From Flavobacterium alvei (GTDB lineage: Bacteria > Bacteroidota > Bacteroidia > Flavobacteriales > Flavobacteriaceae): a stretch of DNA of 64,000 nt. The notes under the pieces are model-generated. The model saw nothing but the letters and a program-made list of their open reading frames with translations. It ran no database searches and was not told the DNA's origin. A program made the position numbers and the translations under genes. The stretch covers positions 124,001-188,000 of the forward strand of contig NZ_PQVG01000001.1 in the NCBI RefSeq assembly GCF_002920895.1. Direction: 5' to 3'. Positions within the stretch are counted from its first letter, which is position 1; every line of letters begins with the position of its first letter. Positions 1-8,569 of the stretch are shown here, one piece after another.

Positions 1-744
1 AACCATTGGTTGCTCGACATTGACTACGTGACCACATCGTTCAATTACAAATAATTTTGAAGATTTATAATGCTTTTCGACCACCAATCTAACCGAGGGC
101 AAAAACATATAATCTTCCTCTCCCATTACATAAAGCGTTGGGATATTCAATTCTACTTGGCGAAACCATTTGAGCAATGGATTGATTTCGGCAGTGAGTT
201 TGAACCATTTTATAAATTCTTTCTGGTATAATTTTTTGGCTTCGTTTATAAAAAGCAAACGAGATTGTTTGTGACTTTTTTTAGGCATAATCACAAAAGC
301 AAAAAATTTGTACAACACCAAATAAGGCAACACATATTTGAACGTATTTCCTAATTTCATCAAGATTTGGGAGCGAAAATTCATTTTCAAAATGGCTCCA
401 CCCAGAATCATACTTTGTACTCGTTCGGGATGCATTTCGGCCAATTGTCTAATCAAAATCGTTCCGAGTGAAATGCCTACGAAATGTGATTTTTCTATCT
501 TTAGATGATCGATAACTTCCAAAACATCATTGGCAATGGCTTCGAAAGTATATTTTTTTTGAAACGCTTTTTTTATAACCGATTTCGAGTCTCCGTGACC
601 TCTCAAGTCCAACAACAACACATTATACTGACTCTTAAAATCCCTAATTTGCTTGAACCAAATAGACGAACTACCACCCGCTCCGTGAACAAAAGTCACC
701 CACTGATCACTGTTTTCGTTTGTGTATGTGATGTAGTTTATCAT
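1..744 (-). CDS. alpha/beta hydrolase, C-terminus cut by window edge
   Basis: The reading frame starts at an ATG at 744 and stays open for 248 codons to the window edge, so the stop lies outside. The protein begins MINYITYTNENSDQWVTF. It has the alpha/beta-hydrolase signatures in order: an HGAGG oxyanion loop near residue 20, a D-L-R-G-H-G segment, the nucleophile elbow GISLG, an acidic residue in a GEED segment, and a catalytic His in a GHVV segment just before the edge. The substrate cannot be read. There is no signal peptide, so it is probably a cytoplasmic esterase or acyl hydrolase. It is downstream of pyrF in the same orientation. A GGAAC-type repeat begins 10 bases upstream of its start codon. 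Confidence 0.85.
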   Translation of the reverse strand, partial: MINYITYTNENSDQWVTFVHGAGGSSSIWFKQIRDFKSQYNVLLLDLRGHGDSKSVIKKAFQKKYTFEAIANDVLEVIDHLKIEKSHFVGISLGTILIRQLAEMHPERVQSMILGGAILKMNFRSQILMKLGNTFKYVLPYLVLYKFFAFVIMPKKSHKQSRLLFINEAKKLYQKEFIKWFKLTAEINPLLKWFRQVELNIPTLYVMGEEDYMFLPSVRLVVEKHYKSSKLFVIERCGHVVNVEQPMV

Positions 745-754
745 TATTTTAAAT

Positions 755-811
755 GGAACACAAATTAAACGGATTCGCAAAAGCGAAAACACGGATTAAA
801 ACGGATTTTTT
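755..811 (-). repeat. GGAAC/ACGGATT interspersed element with hairpin
   Basis: The plus strand reads GGAAC, then two or three copies of an ACGGATT-like word around a small hairpin (stem TTCGC 774-778, loop AAAA, stem GCGAA 783-787). Related copies lie at 46559-46600 and 48575-48632, each starting with GGAAC 6-12 bases upstream of the start codon of a minus-strand gene. A partial relative is at about 44007-44050. It would be transcribed as the 5' untranslated region of the hydrolase gene. Confidence 0.6.
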
Positions 812-847
812 CAATAAATTTAATTCGTTGCAATGTAGAAAAATTTC

Positions 848-888
848 AGCCACGAATTTCACCTATTCTCACGAATTAATTTGTGGCT
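848..888. repeat. inverted repeat with CACGAATT words
   Basis: AGCCACGAATT on the left pairs with AATTTGTGGCT on the right, giving a hairpin directly downstream of the pyrF stop codon. Its CAC-N-AATT words resemble the inverted repeat at 5860-5937, so the two may belong to one interspersed family. It could also act as the pyrF transcription end, although it lacks a clean U tract. Confidence 0.5.
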
Positions 889-892
889 AGTT

Positions 893-1705
893 TTATTTTA
901 AAATTTCTTCCATTTCATGTTGCATTTTCAGGGCTTCTTCCCTTGCCTTTTCGGCAAAATCAGTTCCGTTGGAAGCATAAATAATCGCTCTTGAAGAATT
1001 AATTAATAATCCAACATTGGCGTTCATTCCGTATTTACAAACTTCAGAAAGACTTCCTCCTTGTGCGCCAACGCCAGGAACCAATAAAAAACTATCGGGA
1101 ACAATTTTGCGAATTTCAGTAAAATATTCCGCTTTGGTTGCACCCACAACATACATCAGGTTTTCCGAATTTTTCCAATTTTTAGAAGTTTCTAAAACTT
1201 GTTTGTACAATTCTGTTCCGTCCACATTTAGGGTTTGAAAATCGAAAGCGCCTTCATTGGAAGTTAAGGCTAACATTATGGTGTGTTTGTTTTCGAAAGC
1301 CAAAAACGGCTCCACCGAATCTTTTCCCATATAAGGTGCAACGGTAATACTATCAAAGTTCAAATCTTCGAAGAAAGCTTTGGCATACATTGATGAAGTA
1401 TTGCCAATATCACCCCGTTTGGCATCAGCAATCGTGAAAATATCGGGATGGTTTTCGTTGATATAGTTGATGGTCTTTTCAAGAGATTGCCAGCCTTTGA
1501 TGCCATACGCTTCATAAAACGCCGTATTGGGTTTATAGGAAACAGCCAAATCGTGTGTGGCGTCAATGATGGCTTTGTTGAATTCGAAAATCGGATCTTC
1601 GAGTGCTAATAAATGTTGTGGAATTTTATTCAAATCGACATCCAATCCTACGCAAAGGAAAGATTTCTTGTTTTTGATTTGGTCTATGAGTTGTTGTGTA
1701 GTCAT
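893..1705 (-). CDS. pyrF: orotidine 5'-phosphate decarboxylase
   Basis: This is the last enzyme of de novo UMP synthesis, converting OMP to UMP in the cytosol. The 270-residue protein has the catalytic D-x-K-x-x-D signature (DAKRGD at residues 94-99), an N-terminal LCVGLDVD strand and a C-terminal PGVGAQGG phosphate-binding loop. Length and motifs fit the longer 'type 2' OMP decarboxylases. A longer frame back to 1762 exists, but its first 19 codons are read from a heptamer array, so the ATG at 1705 (MTTQQLIDQ) is preferred. It lies downstream of prfA and may once have been directly adjacent to it, with the four-helix gene inserted between. Confidence 0.95.
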   Translation of the reverse strand: MTTQQLIDQIKNKKSFLCVGLDVDLNKIPQHLLALEDPIFEFNKAIIDATHDLAVSYKPNTAFYEAYGIKGWQSLEKTINYINENHPDIFTIADAKRGDIGNTSSMYAKAFFEDLNFDSITVAPYMGKDSVEPFLAFENKHTIMLALTSNEGAFDFQTLNVDGTELYKQVLETSKNWKNSENLMYVVGATKAEYFTEIRKIVPDSFLLVPGVGAQGGSLSEVCKYGMNANVGLLINSSRAIIYASNGTDFAEKAREEALKMQHEMEEILK

Positions 1706-1710
1706 TTTTT

Positions 1711-1742
1711 TGGTGTTGGGTGTTGGGTGTTGGGTGCTGGGT
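1711..1742. repeat. heptamer array (GTGTTGG type), left arm
   Basis: There are four consecutive GTGTTGG/GTGCTGG-type units with a 7-base period. The array starts 5 bases beyond the pyrF start codon and ends exactly against the stop codon of the four-helix-bundle gene. The array at 2137-2173 is its imperfect reverse complement, so the gene between them is bracketed by inverted arrays. Confidence 0.8.
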
Positions 1743-2102
1743 TTAGACTTGAGAATCAACATATTTTTTTAAGGACTGAATTCTTTTTTGAATTACATTA
1801 AGCTCGGCAATAATTTCTAAGTGCAAAATTACATCCACAAAACCTATTTCTTTAGCAATTTCAATTTGAGTCTCTAATTCAAAGGCAGAACCTAAACTTA
1901 TCTGTAAAAACCTGGAAAAATCCTTTTGAGAACTTCTGGAACAACCTTCGGCTATGTTCGACGGAATTGAAACCGCACATCTATTAATTTGAGAAACCAG
2001 TCCAAATTTTTCTTCGTTTGGAAAAGAACCTGTTATTGTGTAAATTCTTTTTACAAATAAAACAGAACTTTGCCAAACTTCTAAATCCCTAAAGTTTCTC
2101 AT
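1743..2102 (-). CDS. four-helix bundle protein (S23/IVS-encoded type)
   Basis: This 119-residue protein begins [14 protein letters not shown] and contains the hallmark segment [12 protein letters not shown] near residues 46-57, followed by a helix with an [13 protein letters not shown] segment. These match the small four-helix-bundle family first known from 23S rRNA intervening sequences and related to the Avd proteins of diversity-generating retroelements. Its molecular role is not established; nucleic-acid binding is often proposed. It is not inside an rRNA here. It sits alone between prfA and pyrF, flanked by inverted heptamer arrays that abut its stop codon and begin 34 bases before its start. 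This suggests it arrived as a discrete unit. Confidence 0.85.
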   Translation of the reverse strand: MRNFRDLEVWQSSVLFVKRIYTITGSFPNEEKFGLVSQINRCAVSIPSNIAEGCSRSSQKDFSRFLQISLGSAFELETQIEIAKEIGFVDVILHLEIIAELNVIQKRIQSLKKYVDSQV

Positions 2103-2136
2103 ATATTTTATTTTTTACTAAAATCAGCACCAAAAA

Positions 2137-2173
2137 CCTAAGACCTAACACCCAAGACCCAGCACCCAGCACC
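2137..2173. repeat. heptamer array, right arm (inverse of 1711-1742)
   Basis: Read on the minus strand this is a run of GTGCTGG, GTCTTGG, GTGTTAG and GTCTTAG units with a 7-base period. It ends 2 bases before the prfA stop codon. It is the imperfect inverted partner of 1711-1742. Confidence 0.75.
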
Positions 2174-2175
2174 TG

Positions 2176-3252
2176 CTAAAATACCTCGCTCGCTTCTTTC
2201 AGTTTCTCCATATTGTTCACCAATTGCAATTCGTCAACAATTTTCTGAATGTCGCCATTCATAATATTTCCCAAATCGTACAACGTCAATCCCACTCTGT
2301 GATCCGTCACACGACCTTGTGCATAATTGTAGGTTCTAATTTTGGCCGAACGGTCACCCGAACTTACTTGCGAAGTACGTTTGGTCGCATCTTCCGCTTG
2401 TTTTTTGGCCAATTCCATTTCATACAAACGAGAACGCAAAACGATTAAGGCTTTGTCTTTATTCTTATGTTGTGATTTCTGATCCTGACATTGCGCCACC
2501 AAACCTGTTGGAATGTGCGTCAAACGAACCGCCGATTTGGTCGTATTTACCGATTGTCCACCAGGTCCTGACGAACAAAAGAAATCCACACGAACATCGT
2601 TCATATCAATTTGTACATCAAATTCTTCGGCTTCCGGAAGCACCATAACCGTTGCTGCCGAGGTGTGAACACGTCCTTGTGTTTCCGTTTGTGGCACACG
2701 TTGCACACGGTGAACACCCGCTTCAAACTTTAAAGTGCCGTAAACATCTTCGCCAGTAACTTCAAAAATCACCTCTTTGAAACCGCCCGAAGTGCCTTCG
2801 TTCATATCTACAACCGAAGTTCTCCAACCCATTCCTTCGCAATATTTGGTGTACATACGGAACAAATCTCCTGCAAAAATACTCGCTTCATCCCCACCCG
2901 TTCCAGCACGAATCTCCACCATCACATTTTTGGCATCTTCAGGGTCTTTCGGAATCAACATAAACTTGATTTCTTCCTCTAATTGAGGCAAACGTTCCTT
3001 GGCTTCTTCGAGTTGCATCTTGGCCATTTCGGTCATATCCGCATCACTACCGTCGGCTATAATTTCGTTAGCTTCATCAATATTGGCTAAAACTAAAATG
3101 TATTCCTCTCTTTTCTCCACCAAAGCTTTGATGCTTTTGTATTCCTGATTCAGTAGCACATAACGCTTTTGATCAGCAATCACATCGGGCTGAATAATCA
3201 AATCCGAAATCTCGTCGAAACGCTGCTTTACATATTGAAGTCTATCTAACAT
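2176..3252 (-). CDS. prfA: peptide chain release factor 1
   Basis: RF1 recognises UAA and UAG stop codons and triggers peptidyl-tRNA hydrolysis. The 358-residue protein carries the universal GGQ motif at residues 231-233 within [15 protein letters not shown]. It has a P-x-T type stop-codon anticodon (PQT, in the [10 protein letters not shown] context) rather than the SPF of RF2. The length is normal. An upstream in-frame extension to 3348 is not credible, because family members begin at [12 protein letters not shown], so the ATG at 3252 is chosen. The gene ends in TAG and is followed at once by a heptamer array. Confidence 0.97.
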   Translation of the reverse strand: MLDRLQYVKQRFDEISDLIIQPDVIADQKRYVLLNQEYKSIKALVEKREEYILVLANIDEANEIIADGSDADMTEMAKMQLEEAKERLPQLEEEIKFMLIPKDPEDAKNVMVEIRAGTGGDEASIFAGDLFRMYTKYCEGMGWRTSVVDMNEGTSGGFKEVIFEVTGEDVYGTLKFEAGVHRVQRVPQTETQGRVHTSAATVMVLPEAEEFDVQIDMNDVRVDFFCSSGPGGQSVNTTKSAVRLTHIPTGLVAQCQDQKSQHKNKDKALIVLRSRLYEMELAKKQAEDATKRTSQVSSGDRSAKIRTYNYAQGRVTDHRVGLTLYDLGNIMNGDIQKIVDELQLVNNMEKLKEASEVF

Positions 3253-3364
3253 ATTCTTGTTCCTTTTATTGGAGTGCAAATTTACAAAAAAGAATTGCAG
3301 TTTGCAAGATTGCTTTTTTGATGTGTACAGACGAGCGAAGTTATGCAATCAAGTATAGACTCAG

Positions 3365-3440
3365 TTTTGTCATTCCGACGCAGGAGGAATCTCATTAGTT
3401 GCTCGCATTATGTGATTTCTCCTTCGTCGAAATGACAAAA
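3365..3440. repeat. long palindromic repeat (GTCATTCCGACG type)
   Basis: Arms at 3365-3394 and 3413-3440 are nearly perfect reverse complements around a loop of about 18 bases. The left arm contains GTCATTCCGACGCAGGAGG. It has the form of an interspersed palindromic element. No U tract follows, so a simple terminator is less likely. Confidence 0.7.
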
Positions 3441-3467
3441 ATCTTTCACTTCCCGTCACTTCGAGTG

Positions 3468-3505
3468 TTTTTTAATAGTAATGCGGCAGCTTTACTATTA
3501 AAAAA
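3468..3505. repeat. 14-bp perfect inverted repeat
   Basis: Arms TTTTTTAATAGTAA (3468-3481) and TTACTATTAAAAAA (3492-3505) pair perfectly around a 10-base loop containing GCGGCAG. A and T tracts at both ends give it the shape of a bidirectional terminator or a repeat element. Confidence 0.6.
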
Positions 3506-3572
3506 TGTATAGAGAAGCCTACAAGAACTAACATTCCTCCAAAATTTAAAAAAAAATACAAAAAAAACACTC

Positions 3573-3592
3573 TTTTACGGTTTCCCGTAAAA
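3573..3592. repeat. short palindrome TTTTACGG-tttc-CCGTAAAA
   Basis: An 8-bp perfect stem with a 4-base loop lies in the A+T-rich approach to the island. It could be a regulator site or a mobile hairpin end; nothing further can be read. Confidence 0.45.
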
Positions 3593-3726
3593 TTACTGAT
3601 TCAAAAGGAGTTACTTTTGAAAAAGATTTAAAATTAATAGGAATTAATCAGTATTTTTGGTTAAAATTTCTATATTTGAATTAATAAAAAAACGTAGTAA
3701 AGTTGCGCCAATCAACCCATTTTGGG

Positions 3727-3757
3727 TTTATATCCGAAAGTTAATTGCGTATATTTG
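3727..3757 (+). promoter_or_regulatory. Bacteroidota-type promoter for the 3798 gene
   Basis: A -33-like TTTA at 3727-3730 is followed after 19 bases by a perfect TATATTTG -7 element at 3750-3757. Transcription would start near 3762. This argues against the GTG at 3765 as start, which would leave almost no leader, and for the ATG at 3798. Confidence 0.55.
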
Positions 3758-3797
3758 AGAGTTAGTGGCAACCACAGAAAAACAGAACGTTAAAACA

Positions 3798-4376
3798 ATG
3801 GAAATAAATCAATTAAAAGATTTTATTAAAAACAAATCAAAAACTATTTCTGAAAATTTTCACAATATTTCAAAAAATGGCTTTTTACAAAGTATCAGTT
3901 TTGAAATAGATGTTAATAAACTTGATTCCAAATATTTGGACAAAGTTAACATTACAAAAGATGGCGATTTTTCAGAATATTTTCAAAAAATGATTAAATA
4001 TGAAAACTTTCCAGCTTTGTATTTCTTTGAAATAAATGAAACTGTTGAGAAAGAAGAAATTGTAACTCTTATCAAAAAAGTAAACGAAGAATCTCAATTA
4101 AATATTCCAGCTCAAAATAATACATTAAAAAATCAAGGAGTTTTGTATGTCGGTAAAGTCAAAAGTTGTGCTTGGGGAAGATTAATTCAACATTTAGGTT
4201 ATCACAAAAACAGAAAATCTCACGGATTACAATTAGATTTTTGGGCAAAAGAAATTAAATCAGAACTTAAATTAAAATATACTGTTATGTTTTTTGAAGA
4301 AAACATAAAAGAAGATATAAATATTTTAGAAAGAATTTTAGCAAATCAATTAAATCCTATTATTGGAAAACATTAA
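3798..4376 (+). CDS. GIY-YIG-like protein, function unknown
   Basis: This 192-residue protein is A+T-rich in codon use, unlike its neighbours. Its C-terminal half resembles the GIY-YIG nuclease fold: a PALYFFEI strand, then GVLYVGKV, a helix with R-x-x-Q-H, and near the end I-L-E-R followed by QLNPIIGKH. In the fold these correspond to the GIY strand, the YIG strand, the conserved Arg and the metal-binding Glu. The first motif is degenerate (LYFF), so catalytic activity is uncertain. The N-terminal half has no recognised domain. The ATG at 3798 is chosen over a GTG at 3765 because of the promoter position. The next gene begins 1 base after the stop codon, so the two form an operon. Confidence 0.65.
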   Translation: MEINQLKDFIKNKSKTISENFHNISKNGFLQSISFEIDVNKLDSKYLDKVNITKDGDFSEYFQKMIKYENFPALYFFEINETVEKEEIVTLIKKVNEESQLNIPAQNNTLKNQGVLYVGKVKSCAWGRLIQHLGYHKNRKSHGLQLDFWAKEIKSELKLKYTVMFFEENIKEDINILERILANQLNPIIGKH

Positions 4377-4377
4377 A

Positions 4378-5502
4378 ATGAAAAGAACACTTTTTTTTAC
4401 AGCAATCACTATTTTGTTATCTATTTCAGGATTTTCACAAATCGAAATGGGAAAAATTGAAAAAGCAACAGGAAATGAAACAAAAGTTTCATTTCCTGTT
4501 TATGACAATTCAGAAAACTTTATCATTCAATCAGAATATTATAAAGCAAAAATTACTAAAATACTTGAAAGTGGAAGCGGTAAAAATCCTTTTGAAGAAA
4601 AACAATGTGATGAAAATGAATATTACAAAAGATATAATGGCTTAAAAATATATTATCCAACATATTCTGATGAATACAAAAAAAACAGCATTCTTTTTTT
4701 AAAGAAAACTAATAAAATAGAAATTTTAAATTGGTCGCAAATTGGTAATAAATATTTTACCATTGTTAATATAAATTCTTTTCTTGACAAATCTGAATTG
4801 TACAATGAAGCTAAAAGTAATTTAAGTAAAGATTTTTATGCAGATATACTTTTTGAATTAAAAGATAATATAAGCAATGAAACAATCTTCGTTTTTGAAT
4901 CTCAATATAATCCGCAATTTATTTTAGTTCCATTTTTTGAAAAAAAGAAAGAATTAATTAATGGGAAAAGTTTTATTGCAATTAGTGACTTTAGCGCAAT
5001 TAAAAATCCAGTTTCAAAAACAGATTATAGTTTATACATTGACAAAGGAACTGAATGGAAAGCCGAGCTGACTTTATTAAGAAAAAAGGATTTAAAAACT
5101 GAAGATATTGACGAAAATAATGACCAAGAAACTTTACTTGCAGTTTTGTTAACCAACGAAAAAGATAAAGTTATTTTTGATTTGGAAGGAAGTAGATGGA
5201 ACTTTGATAATGTGCTTTTAACAAAAAAAGATTTAGAGAATTTGAAAACAGAAAATCTAAATAAAAATAAGTTAAGTGAAAATGTCTACATAAAAAAATA
5301 TGGAGAAAAATTTGGAAAATTAGTCTACCAAAAGAAAACAACAATAGGAATGTCAAAAGATATGTGTTCCGATATTTATGGAATAACATTAAATCGTAAA
5401 AAAATAAAAAATGAAAATGGAGAAATCGAGATTTGGGAATACACGGGAATTTTAAAATTATATTTTAAAAATGGAAAATTATCGCAAATAATAAACTACT
5501 AA
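4378..5502 (+). CDS. secreted protein of unknown function
   Basis: This 374-residue protein begins with a clear Sec signal, MKRTLFFTAITILLSISGFSQ, with likely cleavage near residues 20-21. There is no lipobox and no T9SS C-terminal domain. The mature part is rich in Lys, Asn and Glu with no motif I recognise; the sequence near the C-terminus (SKDMCSDIYGITLNRKK) may form a small disulfide-free beta domain. It lies 1 base after the GIY-YIG-like gene. Both genes are visibly richer in A+T than the surrounding core genes, which suggests recent acquisition as a pair. Confidence 0.75.
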   Translation: MKRTLFFTAITILLSISGFSQIEMGKIEKATGNETKVSFPVYDNSENFIIQSEYYKAKITKILESGSGKNPFEEKQCDENEYYKRYNGLKIYYPTYSDEYKKNSILFLKKTNKIEILNWSQIGNKYFTIVNINSFLDKSELYNEAKSNLSKDFYADILFELKDNISNETIFVFESQYNPQFILVPFFEKKKELINGKSFIAISDFSAIKNPVSKTDYSLYIDKGTEWKAELTLLRKKDLKTEDIDENNDQETLLAVLLTNEKDKVIFDLEGSRWNFDNVLLTKKDLENLKTENLNKNKLSENVYIKKYGEKFGKLVYQKKTTIGMSKDMCSDIYGITLNRKKIKNENGEIEIWEYTGILKLYFKNGKLSQIINY

Positions 5503-5539
5503 AAAAATAAAGTTGCAGCCCCCCAGATAGCCCCCGATG

Positions 5540-5618
5540 GCGCGAGCGTCACGCTCGTGAACACACGCAAAAGCAAATAAATTTTTAATTGGGATGGGCA
5601 CGAGCGGGACGCTCGCGC
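5540..5618. repeat. GC-rich inverted repeat (CGCGAGCGT type)
   Basis: The 20-base arms 5540-5559 and 5599-5618 are reverse complements with one mismatch. Each arm is itself partly palindromic (GCGAGCGT-CACGCTCG), so either arm could fold alone. Its base composition is very unlike the A+T-rich surroundings, as expected for an inserted repetitive element. Confidence 0.8.
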
Positions 5619-5663
5619 TAGCAAAATAAAATAAAAAACACAATACAAATCACCTACAACCCA

Positions 5664-5785
5664 GCTCCGCAAAGTCTCCAGACTTTGAGGTAGTGAATTT
5701 CGGTTTTCAACCGACTTCTTTTTAGATCTTTTACATCAGTCACAGACTGTTAAACACATCCTCAAAGTCGGAGACTTTGCGGAGC
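5664..5785. repeat. cloverleaf-like composite inverted repeat
   Basis: Outer arms 5664-5690 and 5760-5785 are reverse complements apart from a single missing base. The about 70-base loop contains at least two smaller hairpins: TCGGTT-TTC-AACCGA near 5700-5714 and CAGTC-ACA-GACTG near 5738-5750. The whole forms a multi-branched structure. No coding capacity is present. Confidence 0.75.
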
Positions 5786-5859
5786 GAGTTGGCAAAATTT
5801 CCAAGGCATTCGCTTTTAACTTTAAATGTTAATTCATTTGGCAAAAAACTATTTATTTA

Positions 5860-5937
5860 ACCACAAATTTCCACAAATTGTGACATCAATTGAAATTTGG
5901 GGAATTAAAATTTGAGAAAATTTGTGTAATTTGTGGT
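5860..5937. repeat. inverted repeat ACCACAAATT type
   Basis: The left arm at 5860-5879 pairs with the right arm at 5919-5937, with one mismatch and a one-base bulge. The words ACCACAAATT and AATTTGTGGT relate it to 848-888. Confidence 0.6.
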
Positions 5938-6039
5938 AAAAAGAAAAACCTGCTTTTTAAAAGTGAATGCCCTGCAAAATTTCATTTCGATACCAATTTC
6001 TAAATTCCTAATTTGCGGCTTCAAATTTAGCATCAAAAA

Positions 6040-8334
6040 ATGAAGGTCTGTATTGCCGAGAAACCAAGTGTCGCCCGCGAAATCGCAACCGTTTTGGGAG
6101 CCAATACCAGACACGATGGGTATTACGAAGGCAATGGGTATCAGGTAACTTACACTTTTGGGCATTTATGCACTTTGAAAGAACCCAACGATTACAAACC
6201 GCATTGGAAAAGTTGGGACCTCAACAACCTACCGATGCTGCCCGAGAAATTCGAAACCAAGGTAGTCGATAATTCGGGGGTTCAGAAGCAATTCAAAATT
6301 ATAAAAAGCCTGTTCGACAAAGCCGATTTGGTCATCAACTGCGGGGATGCGGGACAAGAAGGCGAACTCATACAGCGCTGGGTGATGAACGAAGCGAAGT
6401 ACAAAGGCGAGGTCAAACGCTTGTGGATTTCGTCCCTGACCAGCGAAGCCATCAAAGAAGGATTCGAAAACCTGAAACCTGCCTCCAACTACGATAATTT
6501 ATTCTACGCCGGATTTTCCAGAGCTATTGGCGACTGGTTATTGGGGATGAATGCCACCCGATTGTACACCGTAAAACACGGCGGCTACAAACAAGTATTG
6601 TCCATCGGTCGGGTGCAAACGCCAACATTGGCAATGGTTGTGGATCGCTTCAAGGAAATCGAAAATTTCAAACCGCAACCGTATTGGGAATTGCAAACCT
6701 TGTATCGAAAAACGCTTTTCAGTTATGAGGAAGGACGTTTTTTGAACAAAGAAGATGGTGAAATTTTGGCCAATAAAATCAAGGAAAGCGAATTTGAAAT
6801 TGTTTCGATTGACAAAAAGAATGGCAATGAATATGCGCCCAAACTCTTTGATTTAACAGGTTTACAAGTCTATTGCAACCAGAAATTTGGATTCACGGCA
6901 GACGAAACCCTTAAAATTGTCCAAACTCTGTACGAACAAAAAGTTGTGACTTATCCCAGAGTAGATACGACTTTTCTGCCCAACGATATTTATCCAAAAG
7001 TGCCGGGGATTTTACAAAATTTAACCAATTATGCGACTTTGACTGAACCGCTTTTGGGGAAAAAAATTAAAAAATCATCCAAGGTTTTTGATGACAAAAA
7101 AGTCACCGATCACCATGCTATTATTCCAACGGGAGTTCAAAATAATCTACAATACAATCAGCAACAGGTTTACGATATTATTACAAAACGTTTTATTGCG
7201 GTGTTTTATGACGATTGTTTGGTAGCCAACACCACAGTAATCGGGAAAGCTGCCGACGTATTGTTCAAAACCACTGGAAAAGAAATCTTGAAAAAAGGTT
7301 TCCGAGTAGTTTTCGAAGATCCGAACGCCAAAGAAAAAGAAGCCGACATCTTGCCGAGTTTTGTCGTAGGCGAAAAAGGCCCACACGAACCTTCGTTTTT
7401 GGAAAAACAAACCAAACCGCCCAATCAATTTACCGAAGCTACTTTATTGCGAGCTATGGAAACTGCTGGAAAACAAGTCGATGACGAGGATTTAAGGGAA
7501 TTGATGAAAGAAAATGGCATCGGCCGTCCATCCACCCGAGCGAATATTATTGAAACACTTTTTAGAAGACAATACATCGTTCGAAACAAAAAACAGGTTT
7601 TGCCAACACCCACAGGAATTCAGTTGATTGATACCATTCAAAATGAGTTGGTCAAATCGGCAGAACTGACAGGTTCTTGGGAAAAGCAACTGAAAGATAT
7701 TGAAAAAGGAACTTTTACCGCTGGCGCTTTTATCAAAAATATGAAACTGATGGTCGAAACTTTAGTCTATGAAGTTCGATCTGAAACCCGACGTGCCAAT
7801 ATTTCACACACCGCAAGCGTTCAGAAACAAGAAGCCGTTGTCGAGAAAAAGAAAGCGGAAGGAATATTGTCTGAAATTTGCCCTAAATGCAAAAAAGCTA
7901 CGCTCATCAAAGGAAAATCAGCTTATGGATGCGGCAATTACAAAGCAGGCTGCAAATTCGTTTTGCCTTATACATTTGCCGATAAAAAAATATCCGAGAA
8001 TCAATATTTGCGATTGTTGCAAAAAGGTTCAACGGTAAATTTAAAAGATTTCAAAACCGATGCAGGAATCGTAGAAGGTTTGCTTCGTTTTGACGAGAAT
8101 TTCGAATTGGTATTAGAACCAAAGAAAACGATCGTGAAAACTACATCAGAGACTTTGGAATGTCCCAAATGCAAAAAAGGAACGATTCTCAAAGGAAATA
8201 CGGCTTATGGTTGCACCGAATATAAAACTGGTTGCGATTTTAAAGTCCCGTTTGAGGCAGTTCGGGCGAAACTAAAAGATCAAAAACCTACCAAAGAATT
8301 GGTTTATAACATCTTAAAAGAAAGTTTTTTATAA
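6040..8334 (+). CDS. topB: DNA topoisomerase III
   Basis: A type IA topoisomerase that relaxes or decatenates DNA by single-strand passage. The 764-residue protein opens with MKVCIAEKPSVAREIA (TOPRIM start), followed by the TOPRIM acidic motif GDAGQEGE at about residues 102-109. It has the GRVQTPTLAMVV segment, and the active-site Tyr305 in VTYPRVDTT. The C-terminus carries two four-cysteine zinc ribbons beginning at about residues 614 and 708 (CPKCKK...CGN...GC repeated), plausibly ssDNA-binding. Length and order fit bacterial TopB. It is transcribed alone, between repeat-rich spacers. Confidence 0.95.
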   Translation: MKVCIAEKPSVAREIATVLGANTRHDGYYEGNGYQVTYTFGHLCTLKEPNDYKPHWKSWDLNNLPMLPEKFETKVVDNSGVQKQFKIIKSLFDKADLVINCGDAGQEGELIQRWVMNEAKYKGEVKRLWISSLTSEAIKEGFENLKPASNYDNLFYAGFSRAIGDWLLGMNATRLYTVKHGGYKQVLSIGRVQTPTLAMVVDRFKEIENFKPQPYWELQTLYRKTLFSYEEGRFLNKEDGEILANKIKESEFEIVSIDKKNGNEYAPKLFDLTGLQVYCNQKFGFTADETLKIVQTLYEQKVVTYPRVDTTFLPNDIYPKVPGILQNLTNYATLTEPLLGKKIKKSSKVFDDKKVTDHHAIIPTGVQNNLQYNQQQVYDIITKRFIAVFYDDCLVANTTVIGKAADVLFKTTGKEILKKGFRVVFEDPNAKEKEADILPSFVVGEKGPHEPSFLEKQTKPPNQFTEATLLRAMETAGKQVDDEDLRELMKENGIGRPSTRANIIETLFRRQYIVRNKKQVLPTPTGIQLIDTIQNELVKSAELTGSWEKQLKDIEKGTFTAGAFIKNMKLMVETLVYEVRSETRRANISHTASVQKQEAVVEKKKAEGILSEICPKCKKATLIKGKSAYGCGNYKAGCKFVLPYTFADKKISENQYLRLLQKGSTVNLKDFKTDAGIVEGLLRFDENFELVLEPKKTIVKTTSETLECPKCKKGTILKGNTAYGCTEYKTGCDFKVPFEAVRAKLKDQKPTKELVYNILKESFL

Positions 8335-8393
8335 CATCAAGACGAATTTACACTAGGACTTATTGCAATTGCTTTATCATTACATTCTACTCC

Positions 8394-8461
8394 ATTTGTC
8401 ACGCTGTAAGCGTCTCAACAAAGGTGAGCAACATAATCGAGATGCTTATAGCGTGACAAAT
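8394..8461. repeat. inverted repeat ATTTGTCACGCT type
   Basis: The 23-base arms 8394-8416 and 8439-8461 pair with two mismatches around a 22-base loop. It follows topB by 60 bases. It could terminate topB transcription but has no U tract and looks like another interspersed palindrome. Confidence 0.65.
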
Positions 8462-8569
8462 AGTAAGAATCAAAAGTACTCAAATATCACTATTTAAAAT
8501 ACTGAATAATCATAATTGCAATCTTTTCGCTAATTTTGAAACGTAATTAAAGCCTAATAATATCCAATT

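Larger units (their letters stand above)
3253..3726. other. intergenic stretch, no gene, several hairpins
   Basis: Between prfA and the A+T-rich island there is no credible gene. The stretch contains three separate inverted repeats (3365-3440, 3468-3505, 3573-3592) followed by A+T-rich sequence leading into a promoter. It looks like a repeat-rich junction next to acquired DNA. Confidence 0.6.
5503..6039. other. gene-free stretch packed with inverted repeats
   Basis: No credible gene lies between the secreted protein and topB. Three unrelated inverted repeats occupy it (5540-5618, 5664-5785, 5860-5937). Confidence 0.7.

Noticed and set aside
1705..1762. Extended N-terminus of PyrF
   Set aside because: The extra codons come from the heptamer array and no family member has such an extension.
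1711..2173. CRISPR-like repeat array around the four-helix gene
   Set aside because: The repeats are 7 bases with no spacers, and no cas genes are present.
3253..3348. Longer start for RF1
   Set aside because: Family proteins begin at MLDRLQYVK; the extension is basic and unlike RF1.
3675..3770. attC or integron-like site before the GIY-YIG gene
   Set aside because: GTTGC...GTGGCAAC pairing is short and imperfect and there is no integrase or cassette array.
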